In this document: piece after piece, positions 16,788-25,540 of the stretch
Layout: each line of letters starts with the position of its first letter
Position numbering within the stretch: the stretch's first letter is position 1
Assembly (NCBI RefSeq): GCF_016756595.1
Contig: NZ_AP023257.1
Span: forward strand, 2,372,001 to 2,436,000
From: Mesorhizobium sp. L-2-11
Lineage (GTDB): Bacteria > Pseudomonadota > Alphaproteobacteria > Rhizobiales > Rhizobiaceae
Reading direction: 5' to 3'
Length of the DNA stretch: 64,000 nt
The notes under the pieces: generated by a model
What the model was told of the DNA's origin: nothing
The model's database searches: none
What the model saw: only the letters and a program-made list of their open reading frames with translations
Translations under genes and position numbers: made by a program

Positions 16788-17722
16788 AATTCCATCTCCA
16801 TGCCGTCGCGGGCGACTTCCCAGCCAGCCGCCTCGACCGCTGCGAGTTCGGCCGAATTCTCGTCCAGAACCGGGTTGGTGTTGTTGATGTGGACGAAGAC
16901 ACGGCGGCCGATCCTCACATCGGCCAGGGCGGCGATCGAACCGGCGTCTCCCGACATTGCCAGATGCCCCATGCGCGCCCCGGTCTTTTGGCCGACGCCG
17001 GCGGCAATCATCTCGTCGTCGGTGTAGACCGTGCCATCGAACAGGACACAGGCGGCATCGGCCAGGCGCGTGCGCAGCGTCGCATCGATGCGCGCGCAGC
17101 CCGGGATATAGAAGACGGAGCCGCGGCTGCCGGCACCAGTGATACGGACGCCGATCGTGTCGCCGGCGTCGGAACTGAAATTGGCTTCCGGCCGGCTTCT
17201 TTCCTCGAGATAGAGGGCTATCTTGCCGGGCACGGGAAAACTCTCGACAGTCACGCCGGTGTCGTGGCCGTCTGCGTCGCAGATCGCCAGTTCTTCCGCC
17301 GGCGGCAAGATGCGTCGCGGCACCAGCGCCGGATCGAGGACATTGAAGATCGAATTCGCCTCCAGCGTCGCCAGCACCTGTGTCGTTGCGTAAATGGCGA
17401 AGGGCTGCCGCTCACGCAGGCTGAGCAGGCCGGCGACATGATCGACATCGGCATTGGTCAGAACCACCGCGCGGATAGGCGTCGAACGCAACGGCGCATC
17501 CTGCGCCGGCTGCAATTCAGGCGTTTGCGCAATCTGCTGGCGGATATCGGGCGAGGAGTTGAAGAGAACCCAGCCGGCCCCATCCGCTGACGCGGCGATG
17601 CTTGATTGGGTTCGCGAATGCACGCCAGCCATCCCGGTGCGAGCCGCGCGGCTCAGGCGATAGTTGCAATTCCACTGCGGAAAGCCGCCGCCCGCCGCCG
17701 AGCCGATGATCTTCAAGCGCAT
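16784..17722 (-). CDS. pqqB: PqqB, metallo-beta-lactamase-fold PQQ biosynthesis protein
   Basis: Putative hydroxylase acting on the PqqA-derived intermediate (312 aa). It starts MRLKIIGSAAGGGFPQWNCNYRLSRAAR and has SSPDIRQQIAQTPEL, VVLTNADVDHVAGLLSLRE (the metal site, with NADVDH replacing the usual HxHxDH of the fold, as in other PqqB proteins), FDGTVYTDDEM, MGHLAMSGDAGS and FVHINNTNPVLDE. Four-base overlap with pqqC. A gap of 172 nt separates it from pqqA, in which no further gene is seen. Confidence 0.95.
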   Translation of the reverse strand: MRLKIIGSAAGGGFPQWNCNYRLSRAARTGMAGVHSRTQSSIAASADGAGWVLFNSSPDIRQQIAQTPELQPAQDAPLRSTPIRAVVLTNADVDHVAGLLSLRERQPFAIYATTQVLATLEANSIFNVLDPALVPRRILPPAEELAICDADGHDTGVTVESFPVPGKIALYLEERSRPEANFSSDAGDTIGVRITGAGSRGSVFYIPGCARIDATLRTRLADAACVLFDGTVYTDDEMIAAGVGQKTGARMGHLAMSGDAGSIAALADVRIGRRVFVHINNTNPVLDENSAELAAVEAAGWEVARDGMEMEF

Positions 17723-17894
17723 TGCAATGCCCGCCCAACGGCTTGTTCAATCAACAACGGCCTGTTCAACCAACAGCAAATTTTCGACCGCGAATGGCTT
17801 CGCGTCCGCATTGAACGCGTCAAAGCCTTTCACCAGGACCTCGCGCGAAATGGCAGTGCGTGTCCCCGTTGCCGGGGACACGCACCTCTGCGGC

Positions 17895-17990
17895 CTACTT
17901 CTTGGGAGTAATTTCAGCAGGCAGATACCGCGAAATCTCGAAGCCCGCAGCAACCTGGCACATGGTCGGTTTCGTCCAGCTCTTCTTCAT
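17895..17990 (-). CDS. pqqA: PqqA, PQQ precursor peptide
   Basis: A 31-residue peptide that supplies the Glu and Tyr from which PQQ is built. The frame starts at ATG 17990 (MKKSWTKPTMCQVAAGFEI...) and ends in TAG at 17895-17897. Residues E18 and Y22 sit in the diagnostic EISRY, a Glu-x3-Tyr motif. The start has GAAGAGGAGATATGCC before it. It heads the pqqABCDE operon, and the ~160 bp upstream to 18149 would hold its promoter. The 172-nt gap to pqqB may allow higher peptide expression. Confidence 0.96.
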   Translation of the reverse strand: MKKSWTKPTMCQVAAGFEISRYLPAEITPKK

Positions 17991-18148
17991 GGCATATCTC
18001 CTCTTCTACCAGCCCGAAGGGGCCGATCCTTTCTCAGTCAACCATTGCTGGGCACCATTGCAATGGCTCGTCCATCAGCTCTCAAAATGGACAAATGAAA
18101 CGGCAGGTCCTGAAAAGTCGAAAAACAAGAAAATAACAATGCTCATGC

Positions 18149-18715
18149 TCAATTGCTAATCACATAAGGCTTCCTTTCCTCAAGTGGAAGGTTGGCACGT
18201 TCCCATCCATCGGCGCCGGGCGGATACCAGATCACTGAACTGTAGCCCCATTCGATGGCGCGTTTCGCAGCATTCCACGACATCCAGCAATTGGTCATGC
18301 AATAGAACAGAATGGCACGCGACTTGTCGGGACCGGCTGCGGCCGCGAGGCCTTGGCGAAAATAGTTGGCGGTCTCCTCGGAGAGAGCGCCGTAACCGAC
18401 ATTGGCCAGCCAGGTGCTGCCGGGGATGTCCTTTCTGATCGCGGCTCTCCAAATCGTTCCTGCCGGCAAATTGGCCGGCTTCGGCGTGTTCGGCATGACG
18501 TCGAAGAACACCGCCTTCTTCCCCCGCCACAGCGCCTCTGCCTCCGCCGTCGTCACCACCTTCGCGCCCTGCAGCGTCTGCGGCACCGGCGCCCGATATT
18601 CGTCCATCCGGTAGCCGCCGGGCTCGGCGATATCGCCAGCCCACATCGGTTCGGTCAGACCCAGAAGGCCCGCGGCGACCAGCAAAATCGTCTCCTTTCC
18701 CTTCATGCCCTTCAT
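18149..18715 (-). CDS. PQQ-dependent catabolism-associated CxxxCW / rhodanese-like periplasmic protein
   Basis: A 188-aa exported protein with N-terminal hydrophobic signal MKGKETILLVAAGLLGLTEPMWA. It has a rhodanese-like fold in which the active loop reads FYCMTNCWMSWNAAKRA (C139, C143, W144), the mark of a family found next to quinoprotein alcohol dehydrogenases. Role not established; the cysteine pair suggests thiol redox or sulfur transfer in the periplasm. It follows the xoxJ gene by 10 nt in the same direction and ends the xoxFGJ unit. Confidence 0.85.
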   Translation of the reverse strand: MKGMKGKETILLVAAGLLGLTEPMWAGDIAEPGGYRMDEYRAPVPQTLQGAKVVTTAEAEALWRGKKAVFFDVMPNTPKPANLPAGTIWRAAIRKDIPGSTWLANVGYGALSEETANYFRQGLAAAAGPDKSRAILFYCMTNCWMSWNAAKRAIEWGYSSVIWYPPGADGWERANLPLEERKPYVISN

Positions 18716-18725
18716 ACGTTTCTCG

Positions 18726-19586
18726 TCATTGCGTGATCGGATTATCGTGTTCGTCGATCAGCGGCACGTTGTAGTCCAGCAGGATCCTGTTGATCTCCGC
18801 CTGGTTTTCCCTGATCACCCGGTTGAGCGTCCGCTTCCATTCCTGGTCGGATGGACGCACGCCCATGGTGATACGGTAGGACATGCGGGCACCGGTTTTT
18901 TCCTTCACCAGCGGAACGACGGTGAGATCGGCGCCCGATTTCTTGGCGTAGTAGCCCGCCATCGGCCCCCACACGATCGCGGCGTCGATCGTGCCTGCCA
19001 AAAGATCCTTGATCATGACTTCAGCCATCGATGGGGCGAGGCGCGTGTCGACCATCAACGGGTAGGTCTTGGCGCTCCGCATCAGCTTGGCCGCGGCCAG
19101 GTTGGAAGCCGGCGGCGTTCCGCCGACAATCCCGATTTTCTTCCCCGCAAGCTTGGGATCCCCTATGGTTTCGACGCCGCCGAGACCGCCGCCCTTCCTG
19201 TAAACCAGCACATAAGCCGACCGGTAATAGGCGTTGGTATTCTGGACCAGTTCGTCGCCCTGCGCGTATCCCATGATGACGTCGCAGCGGTTGGCTGTCA
19301 GCGTGTTGCGCACGAAACCGGTGATCATCGGAAACCAGGTATAGGCGACCGATTTCCGGCCGGTCTTTTCGGCAACCAGTTCGGCCAGCCTGTTTTCAAA
19401 ACCTTCACCACTTTGGTCGGTGAACGGCATGTTCGAGGGATCGGCGCAGACGCGCAGCACTTGCGGGTCGACCAGTTCTCCGGCGGCGCCGAGGCCCGCA
19501 TCTTGCGCCAGCGCATGGGCGGGGACGAACGCGGCAGCCGTGGCAGCGAACAGGAAGAGGCGCAGTCTATCGCGGTACCAACTCAT
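18726..19586 (-). CDS. xoxJ: XoxJ-like periplasmic protein, quinoprotein dehydrogenase-associated
   Basis: A periplasmic solute-binding-fold protein (286 aa) of the MxaJ/XoxJ group, thought to assist activation of methanol dehydrogenase. The signal peptide is MSWYRDRLRLFLFAATAAAFVPAHALAQ. The body has LRVCADPSNMPFTDQSGEGFENRLAELVAEKTGR, ANRCDVIMGYAQG, GIVGGTPPASNLA and DAAIVWGPMAGYYAKKSG. GGGAGGATGAT precedes the ATG at 19586; the upstream frame to 19817 is in the xoxG gene. It is 1 nt from xoxG, a tight operon. Confidence 0.92.
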   Translation of the reverse strand: MSWYRDRLRLFLFAATAAAFVPAHALAQDAGLGAAGELVDPQVLRVCADPSNMPFTDQSGEGFENRLAELVAEKTGRKSVAYTWFPMITGFVRNTLTANRCDVIMGYAQGDELVQNTNAYYRSAYVLVYRKGGGLGGVETIGDPKLAGKKIGIVGGTPPASNLAAAKLMRSAKTYPLMVDTRLAPSMAEVMIKDLLAGTIDAAIVWGPMAGYYAKKSGADLTVVPLVKEKTGARMSYRITMGVRPSDQEWKRTLNRVIRENQAEINRILLDYNVPLIDEHDNPITQ

Positions 19587-19587
19587 A

Positions 19588-20112
19588 TCATCCTCCCATG
19601 CAGGACGCTTCCTGGTCCTTGGCTGCCTGCGGCTTCTCCGCCTTCTTGGGCGGGCGGCCACGCGGAGCACCGCCGACGGCGCGTGCGCGCAGATAGACGT
19701 AGAGATCATCCATGTAGCAGTAGACGTTCTTGTTGTCGCCGAAGGCCGGCATGACGTTTTCCTTGCCGCCGCCAACATTTTTGCGCCCCTCGGCGACGAT
19801 CGACAGGAAGGTTCCATAGTCCATGTTCTTCATGGTCTCCGCCAGGGCCGGCGCGTAGCTCGAGCCGACGCCATCGGGCCCGTGGCAGACATGGCAATCG
19901 GAATGATAGCGGCGGTAACCGCTGAACGTGTACCAATCCACGGTTCCGTTTTCGATCTTGTAGGTCGGATTTCCGTCCGCGTCCAAATGCTTGCCGTTTT
20001 CTTCCGTCACTGCCTTGGCTTTTTCCGCGCTGTCCTGGGCTTGTGCGAGGCTTAAGCTTGCCAAAGGCAGCAGAGCCAGAGCGAGAGCGGAAATTACAAT
20101 GCGAACGGACAT
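19588..20112 (-). CDS. xoxG: XoxG c-type cytochrome, electron acceptor of XoxF
   Basis: Periplasmic cytochrome cL-type protein, 174 aa, with signal peptide ending LAQAQ. One heme-binding motif, CHVCH at residues 73-77, follows WYTFSGYRRYHSD. The likely axial Met is in GKENVMPAFGDN. The C-terminal tail (APRGRPPKKAEKPQAAKDQEASC) is Lys/Pro-rich. Lies between xoxF and xoxJ, the usual xoxFGJ order. A stem-loop between xoxF and xoxG may lower its expression relative to xoxF. Confidence 0.93.
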   Translation of the reverse strand: MSVRIVISALALALLPLASLSLAQAQDSAEKAKAVTEENGKHLDADGNPTYKIENGTVDWYTFSGYRRYHSDCHVCHGPDGVGSSYAPALAETMKNMDYGTFLSIVAEGRKNVGGGKENVMPAFGDNKNVYCYMDDLYVYLRARAVGGAPRGRPPKKAEKPQAAKDQEASCMGG

Positions 20113-20196
20113 TCAGACTCTTTCCTTCATTTCGCCTGCACACGGTCTTGCTGTCGTGAAGCGGCATTGATCGGTGTTTTGGAGCGCGGCGAAATC

Positions 20197-20232
20197 GAGA
20201 GCCCGGCGGCATTGCCGGTGATCCGGGCTCTC
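20197..20232 (-). terminator. Stem-loop between xoxF and xoxG
   Basis: GAGAGCCCGG (20197-20206) pairs perfectly with CCGGGCTCTC (20223-20232) around a 16-nt loop. It is placed 67 nt after the xoxF stop and 85 nt before xoxG. There is no U-tract, so it may be a partial terminator or a 3'-end stabiliser rather than a full stop. Confidence 0.55.
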
Positions 20233-20298
20233 GTTTCTCAGGCCATTTCTCAGGCCATGGGCCCTTGCATCGCTAGGGTCGTGCGATGTCCCGGAAGA

Positions 20299-22197
20299 TC
20301 AATCCGGGAGGCCGAAGACGGTGAGCTGACCGCCCAGCGTCGTGTAGTCGGCAAGAGCGGCATAGCCGCCGACCGCACCAAGACCAGCCGTGGAGATGGA
20401 CTTTTCTTCCTCGGTCGGAGCTTTTTCACCCGCCACTGCCGCTTGCCAGGCCGCGGCGCCTTCGGCTCCCAAAAGGCCACCTGCGAGGCCGATGCCAGCC
20501 CAGCCGCCGACACCCGACAGGACGGCTACATACTGCTTGCCGCGATGTTCGAAGGTGTTGACGTTGCCGATGATGCCCGACGGCGTCTTGAACTTGTAGA
20601 GTTCCTTGCCTTCGGTATCGACGGCCTTGATGTAGCCTTCCAGCGTGCCGTAGAAGACCACGTCGCCTTCGGTGGCAAGCGCGCCGGACCAGACCGAGAA
20701 CTGCTCGGGCTTGGACCAGACGATCTCGCCCTTGGCAGCGTCCCAGGCGATGAAGTTGCCCATGCCGCCATGGCTGTTGGGGGTCGGGTACATCGCCACC
20801 GTGGCGCCGACATAGGGCTGGCCGGCGGTGTAGCTCACCTTGTAGGGCTCATAGTCCATGCAGACATGGTTTGTCGGCACGTAGAACAGGCCAGTCTTCG
20901 GCGAATAGGTCGCCGGCTGCTGGTCCTTGGTGCCAAGCGCAGCCGGGCAGATGCCCGTCGTGTTGGTGTCTTCGCCGTTCTGCTGGGTCGAATATTTGGC
21001 CACGACCTGCGGGCGGCCATACTGGTCGCTCTTGGGGTCCATGTTGACCTCGGTCGCCCAGTTCACCGTGGGATCGTATTTCTTGGCGACCAGAAGCTCG
21101 CCGCTGGCGCGATCCATGGTGTAGGCAAAGCCGTTGCGGTCGAAATGCACCAGCACGTCATGCTTGGCGCCGTTGACCTCCATGCCGTCGACGAGAATGT
21201 TCTCGTTGACGCCATCATAATCCCACTCGTCATGCGGGGTCATCTGGTAGAGCCATTTGGCCACGCCTGTGTCGGCATCGCGCGCCATGAGCGTCATCGA
21301 CCAGCGATTGTCGCCCGGGCGCTGGACCGGGTTCCAGGTCGAGGGATTGCCGGTGCCATAGTAAACCAGGTTCAGCTTGGGATCATAAGCGAACCATCCC
21401 CAGGTCGTGCCGCCACCTGTTTTCCACTGCTCGCCCTCCCAGGTGTTGATGCCGGAATCCGGCCCGACGGGTTTGCCGAGATGCGTGGTTTTTTCCGGAT
21501 CGATGAGCGTCTCTGCATCCGGACCGGTGGAATAAGCCTTCCAGGCAAGCGAGCCATCCTTGAGATTATACGCCGCGGTCCAGCCGCGGACACCGAATTC
21601 AGCGCCTGAAACGCCGATGATGACCTTGTCCTTGACGACCATAGGCGCGGCTGTGCCGGATTCGCCCTTGCTGCCGTCGGTCTCGCCGTTCTTGACCGAC
21701 CAGACGACCTTGCCGGTCTTGGCATCGAGCGCCACAACAGTGGTGTCGGCCTGGTTGAGGATGATCTTGCCGTCACCATAGGCGACGCCGCGATTGACCG
21801 TATCGCAGCACATGATCGCAATGACGTTCGGATCCTGCTTGGGCTCGTACTTCCAGAGGATCTTGCCCTCGTTATTGAGGTCGAGAGCGTAGACCATATT
21901 CGGGAACGGCGTGTGGATATACATCACGTCGCCGATCACCAGCGGGCCGCCTTCATGGCCGCGCAGCACGCCAGTGGACATCGTCCACTTGACCTGCAGA
22001 TCCTTCACATTGTCCTTGTTGATCTGGTTCAGTTTCGAATAACGGGTGTTGGCGTAGTCACCCGTTGGCATCGCCCAGTTCTTGGGGTCAGAGGACATTT
22101 TCATCAGCTCTTCATTGGCCGACGTCATGTGGACCGCGCCGAACGACATGAGCGCCGCGGTCGTTAGTAGGTAGGCAGTTTTCGCTAATACACGCAT
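20299..22197 (-). CDS. xoxF: Lanthanide-dependent methanol dehydrogenase XoxF
   Basis: PQQ-dependent periplasmic oxidation of methanol to formaldehyde (or formate). 632 aa with a signal peptide ([20 protein letters not shown]..). The eight-bladed propeller shows tryptophan-docking repeats ([21 protein letters not shown]). The adjacent cysteine pair is C130-C131 (IAIMCCDT). Predicted metal ligands are E200 (SGAE), N284 (GTGNPS), catalytic D326, and D328 in [11 protein letters not shown]; the extra Asp is the known mark of rare-earth enzymes. The ATG at 22197 follows GGGAGGACTTTG; the reading from 22218 adds 7 residues with no ribosome site. No mxaF is seen in the window. Confidence 0.97.
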   Translation of the reverse strand: MRVLAKTAYLLTTAALMSFGAVHMTSANEELMKMSSDPKNWAMPTGDYANTRYSKLNQINKDNVKDLQVKWTMSTGVLRGHEGGPLVIGDVMYIHTPFPNMVYALDLNNEGKILWKYEPKQDPNVIAIMCCDTVNRGVAYGDGKIILNQADTTVVALDAKTGKVVWSVKNGETDGSKGESGTAAPMVVKDKVIIGVSGAEFGVRGWTAAYNLKDGSLAWKAYSTGPDAETLIDPEKTTHLGKPVGPDSGINTWEGEQWKTGGGTTWGWFAYDPKLNLVYYGTGNPSTWNPVQRPGDNRWSMTLMARDADTGVAKWLYQMTPHDEWDYDGVNENILVDGMEVNGAKHDVLVHFDRNGFAYTMDRASGELLVAKKYDPTVNWATEVNMDPKSDQYGRPQVVAKYSTQQNGEDTNTTGICPAALGTKDQQPATYSPKTGLFYVPTNHVCMDYEPYKVSYTAGQPYVGATVAMYPTPNSHGGMGNFIAWDAAKGEIVWSKPEQFSVWSGALATEGDVVFYGTLEGYIKAVDTEGKELYKFKTPSGIIGNVNTFEHRGKQYVAVLSGVGGWAGIGLAGGLLGAEGAAAWQAAVAGEKAPTEEEKSISTAGLGAVGGYAALADYTTLGGQLTVFGLPD

Positions 22198-22450
22198 CAA
22201 AGTCCTCCCAGGGTGCACAATGACGAATCGTCCGTTGAGCCCACCAGGGCTTGCCCAAGCGATTCATGTGGGGGAAGTATTTCCGGCAGCGTGTCACGAC
22301 CTAAGCCGAATGAGCAGAGGGCACCGTTACTGCCCATCCCACCTGGCCTACGAAAGACTGTCGCCGCTCCCTAATGACGGTGACGCCCTTGAAGCCGGAA
22401 ACAGGATGAAGCTATGTCATCCCCAGACGGAAGGCAAGAAAAATCACTTC

Positions 22451-22485
22451 CATCTATGTTGCACTGCAATATAGAGAAATAGATG
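22451..22485. promoter_or_regulatory. Nested inverted repeats upstream of xoxF
   Basis: Outer arms CATCTAT (22451-22457) and ATAGATG (22479-22485) enclose TTGCACTGCAA (22459-22469), a 5-bp-arm palindrome. It lies about 255 bp upstream of the xoxF start. Candidate regulator site or leader structure (inference). Confidence 0.4.
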
Positions 22486-22563
22486 TGAAAAAACCCGTGC
22501 TGAAAGCTATTGATCGACTGTGGATGAAGCGAGATTTATATAAGTGGTTAAATTTTGCGTATT

Positions 22564-22603
22564 TTTTGCGCAAAATGTATTGATTTTTATTCGCGAATAT
22601 TCG
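22564..22603. promoter_or_regulatory. Two perfect palindromes in the AT-rich xoxF upstream region
   Basis: TTTTGCGCAAAA (22564-22575) and CGAATATTCG (22594-22603), 18 bp apart. A second ATTTTGCG at 22552-22559 can also pair with CGCAAAAT at 22569-22576. Possible binding sites for the rightward promoter or for a methanol/lanthanide response regulator. Confidence 0.4.
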
Positions 22604-22882
22604 TTGGAGCGTATGATTTTAAGTATGCGCACGTCGCTTCGGTTGCCGATAGTGGAGGAGACCTGAAATCAAGCTCAGCACCAGGATTCGGAGCCGATGT
22701 TCGTGCTGTCGGGGAGGCGTTTTGCCGGCCGGGACGGCCCTGTCCTTTGGTACTATATGGCGTGCACGAGAACTTGACTGGCGTGGATTCGCGAGGCCAA
22801 CTGGAGCGGTGATCCGTCTCGATCCAGCGAGCTCGGCCAGCGGGCTCGGCCTGTCACGTTCCGGGCCAATCGGAGGTTCTCC

Positions 22883-23236
22883 ATGATCAGATTTGTCGGC
22901 TTCTCGAGCCTGCCGCTGTTGCTCATTTCGGCCCTGGCCTTCGCCAATCCGGCCGGCGCCGCCTCGGATTATCCGACGGTGACGGTCGTCGACTATGTGC
23001 TCGGCTGCATGCAGACGAATGGCCAGACACGTCAGGCGCTGGAGAGTTGTTCCTGCTCGATCGACGTCATCGCCTCGATCCTTCCGTTCGAGGATTATGA
23101 AAGGGCCGAGACTTTCAAGAGCATGTCCCTGACGACAGGGGAGCGTTCGGGACTGTTCCGCGAAAACGCGCCGGCAAAAGCCGCAAGCACGGAACTGAAG
23201 CGCGCGCAGGCGGAGGCCGACGTGCGCTGCTTTTAA
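22883..23236 (+). CDS. Secreted cysteine-containing hypothetical protein
   Basis: Not a family I can name. 117 aa, with signal peptide MIRFVGFSSLPLLLISALAFANPAGA followed by a small domain with five cysteines (GCMQTNG, ESCSCSID, and a C-terminal RCF). CGGAGGTTCTCC precedes the ATG. It lies between xoxF and the SoxYZ-like carrier, and the CxC motif recalls other small periplasmic proteins near quinoprotein dehydrogenases. It may support XoxF maturation, but there is no direct evidence. Confidence 0.75.
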   Translation: MIRFVGFSSLPLLLISALAFANPAGAASDYPTVTVVDYVLGCMQTNGQTRQALESCSCSIDVIASILPFEDYERAETFKSMSLTTGERSGLFRENAPAKAASTELKRAQAEADVRCF

Positions 23237-23290
23237 AGCGCGTCGCGTTTGAGTGGATTCATGCGACGCTTTGCATGTGGTTTCGAGGCT

Positions 23291-24154
23291 TCAAAGCCCC
23301 GTAACCTCCAGCGGCCATTGATTGCGAAATACCTTGCCATCCGTATCGATCGCTTCGACCTGGATTTGGCCAGAGCCGTGCGCGGTGAAATCGAACCGGA
23401 AATTGGGGTCTTCCGAAATAGATATCCCCCCTTCCATCGACAGGATCAGCCGGTCGGCCTGCGAGACCGACAGTTTCTGAACGAAATGCGCGGGGATGAA
23501 ATACTGGGTCAGCGGATTGCGCTGCAGGCCCGAATTGTTCGGGTGGCGGATCATCAGCTGCAATTCCTGCGCCTTTGTCATCGTCTCTTGCGGCGGGAAT
23601 TGGCGCAGCTTCATCTGCCCCATCGTCGCCATCGCCTCGTCCTGGTTCTTGACCGCCGGGGCGGAGCATCCGCCTGACGCCTTGACGAAGGTCTGGGCCA
23701 TGTGAAGCTCGCCGCCCTGCGTCTCTGCTATGGCACGCAGATAGGAATAGTCGTCGACGCGCACGCGCGTCGACAGATGCGTCACGCCGGCGTCCTTGCC
23801 GATCTCGAACGTCGCCGCCACCGGCGCCGGGTTGACGTCGATGATCAAGGTGACGGATTTGATGCCGGCGGGCGCCTTGGCCGGATCGATGTAGATGTCG
23901 ACGGGCACGATGGCGGCATCCTGCGCCCGCTTCGGCGCCTCGATCCTGACGACGCCGCTATCGACCAGAATTGCCCGATCGCCGAACACGTCGCCTTTCA
24001 GAGCCTGCCAGATCCTGTTTGAAGACGCGGTTGTCTGCTGGGCGTTGGCGGCGCCGGAGGCGCCAAACAGCGTGCCGACGGCCAGGACAATCGCGGCAAA
24101 GACGGCTGCGAGCGGCAAGCCGAGCTGCCGGCTCCGGTAAGCGCGGTTGTGCAT
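23291..24154 (-). CDS. Quinoprotein dehydrogenase-associated SoxYZ-like carrier protein
   Basis: Periplasmic fused SoxY-SoxZ-like protein (287 aa). After the signal peptide (LAAVFAAIVLAVGTLFGASGAANA) the SoxY-like half ends with the swinging-arm motif GGCSAP (C163), and the SoxZ-like half follows (MIRHPNNSGLQRNP..YFIPAHFVQKL). Such fusions are known beside quinoprotein dehydrogenases and a SoxH-like hydrolase, in a proposed quinoprotein relay. The matching hydrolase is at 27201-28172, separated here by an inserted block. GGAGGCATCGAA precedes the ATG at 24154; the frame to 24241 lacks a site. Confidence 0.88.
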   Translation of the reverse strand: MHNRAYRSRQLGLPLAAVFAAIVLAVGTLFGASGAANAQQTTASSNRIWQALKGDVFGDRAILVDSGVVRIEAPKRAQDAAIVPVDIYIDPAKAPAGIKSVTLIIDVNPAPVAATFEIGKDAGVTHLSTRVRVDDYSYLRAIAETQGGELHMAQTFVKASGGCSAPAVKNQDEAMATMGQMKLRQFPPQETMTKAQELQLMIRHPNNSGLQRNPLTQYFIPAHFVQKLSVSQADRLILSMEGGISISEDPNFRFDFTAHGSGQIQVEAIDTDGKVFRNQWPLEVTGL

Positions 24155-24577
24155 TTCGATGCCTCCACCAATGTCAGAGAGGTGGTGCCCAGGCCGAGGT
24201 CGAGGATAGACCCTTGACGATGCGTTGGCAAATCGGTCCACTTCATCACGTCTTGCGGTGAAAATCTAACGTTTGGTACCCGAGGCGAGATTCCGCTTCC
24301 GACCCAAGCGCACGTTCGCCTGGCCGGGCTGAGCTCACGCCCATGACCCTGAGCGGCCCTTCAATCCCCAAATTCGCTGGACCTTGCCACGCCGATTCGG
24401 CCGCTCGCAAGCGGACCTTCGCCGGAACAGACGCGCGGCACGCTCCGCGAAGCCCGGATCTCGCAATGGTGTCAACTTACTGGGTCCCGCAGGGAGCCAT
24501 TGTCGGTTAAGCTTGGCCAGGCGAGTTGGTATCAGCCTCTCATCACTGTTCGGTTGGACTTCAGCGACCGACGGCTA
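24155..24577. other. Intergenic region between SoxYZ-like carrier and SUMF1-like gene
   Basis: No supported gene. It holds one copy of a 42-bp repeat (24257-24298); the following ~280 bp have short open frames on both strands without ribosome sites or recognisable domains. It probably includes the left boundary of the inserted block. Confidence 0.5.
24257..24298 (+). repeat. 42-bp dispersed repeat, copy A
   Basis: Matches the minus strand of 27137-27178 at 37 of 42 positions, giving an inverted pair 2.9 kb apart. Both contain GGTGAAAATCT and TTGGTACCCGAG. Read in one frame both encode RLVPE[AT][RK][FY]RF directly after a stop codon. Confidence 0.8.
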
Positions 24578-25540
24578 CTACCTGGGGTCATCCCAAGCGC
24601 CGGACGAAATCGAAACGGCAACGCGCATGCCAATATTGTTGCCGCGCATATCCTCATCTTCATAAACCCCGCACCGCGCTGCGGAACGAAGCGCGATATC
24701 GATTGAGTCGAAGAAGTAACCGCGAAGCCCCCATACCTTGCAGGCTCCTTCCGCAGGGGTGGAATACTCCTGATGAGCATTGCTAAACAGCCACGGGGAG
24801 CCATCGTCAGGCGCCCCTTTGTAGTTGGGGAAGTAGCAGTCCTCTATGTATTCAAAGACGTTGCCGACCATGTCGAAGAGACCCCAGTTATTCGGCCCAA
24901 AGCTACCGACGGGGTAAGTGTACTCAAGCGATGGGGCTTCGGCGCATTGCGCAGCCATTGCAGACGAGTAGACCGAATCTCCGTCGGCAAAGTTGCCATG
25001 ATCGCAAAGCTCATCCCGGCCAGCACCGTAGAAGAATGGCCGTGTTTCGCCCGCTCTCGTCGCATATTCCCACTCGGCTTCCGTGGGAAAGCGATATCTT
25101 CGTCCCGTTTTCTTTGAGAGCCACGAGAGGTAAGCCTTCGCTTCATTGCGCGATATGCAGGTGGCCGGCTGGGTATCCTCTACTTCAACGCCGGGCTTCC
25201 GAAAATCGGCGTATTCAACCAATACCAGACCGCCGCCACCAGAGCCGGGAATGATGCCCCGCTCGTACTGGCCTGCCTTTCGGCTGACGGCGCCGATGAA
25301 CTTGCCCTGGTTAGGTCCACTGTCCGGAATCCGAAGGTAACACTCCCCGCCGGCTTCGAATCCAGTGTCCTCCACGAAGGCAGCAAACTCGGCTACCGTC
25401 ACTGTGAACTTGCCTATTGCGAATTGGTAATCGAACGTCACCTCATGCCGCGGCGTTTCCGACGGAATGTGGTATTCGGTAAACGGCAGCTTCGCATCTT
25501 CTTCCGTCGCCCCCATCCAGTACGATCCAGCAGCAAGCAC
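24578..25540 (-). CDS. SUMF1/formylglycine-generating-enzyme-like protein, catalytic cysteines absent
   Basis: A 320-aa protein with the FGE-sulfatase fold: AAGSYWMGATEED, PRHEVTFDYQFAIGKFTVTVAEF, PATCISRNEAKAYLSWLSKKTGRRYRFPTEAEWEYATRAG, FDMVGNVFEYIEDCYFP, and RGYFFDSIDIALRSAARCG..GNNIGMRVA at the end. The two cysteines that true FGEs carry just before the RxAxR motif are missing here, so peptidyl-formylglycine formation is unlikely. A non-enzymatic or EgtB/PvdO-like role is possible. The start is doubtful: the GTG at 25540 follows an in-frame stop and has no good ribosome site. The usual signal peptide is lacking, so the 5' end may be lost. Confidence 0.72.
   Translation of the reverse strand: MLAAGSYWMGATEEDAKLPFTEYHIPSETPRHEVTFDYQFAIGKFTVTVAEFAAFVEDTGFEAGGECYLRIPDSGPNQGKFIGAVSRKAGQYERGIIPGSGGGGLVLVEYADFRKPGVEVEDTQPATCISRNEAKAYLSWLSKKTGRRYRFPTEAEWEYATRAGETRPFFYGAGRDELCDHGNFADGDSVYSSAMAAQCAEAPSLEYTYPVGSFGPNNWGLFDMVGNVFEYIEDCYFPNYKGAPDDGSPWLFSNAHQEYSTPAEGACKVWGLRGYFFDSIDIALRSAARCGVYEDEDMRGNNIGMRVAVSISSGAWDDPR

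Larger units (their letters stand above)
22198..22882. other. 685-bp intergenic region between xoxF and a divergent secreted protein
   Basis: No convincing gene is seen. The part from about 22430 to 22630 is clearly AT-richer than its surroundings and holds three inverted repeats listed separately. It should carry the promoters of xoxF (leftward) and of the gene at 22883 (rightward). Confidence 0.6.

Noticed and set aside
18726..19817. Upstream extension of the XoxJ frame to 19817
   Set aside because: The added residues are out-of-frame xoxG sequence; a ribosome site and signal peptide fix the start at 19586.
20167..21609. Plus-strand open frame of 480 codons opposite xoxF
   Set aside because: Antisense to the conserved XoxF frame; no ribosome site or domain.
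22220..22812. Two short plus-strand frames in the xoxF upstream region
   Set aside because: No ribosome site, no domain, and they cross the palindromes and the AT-rich control sequence.
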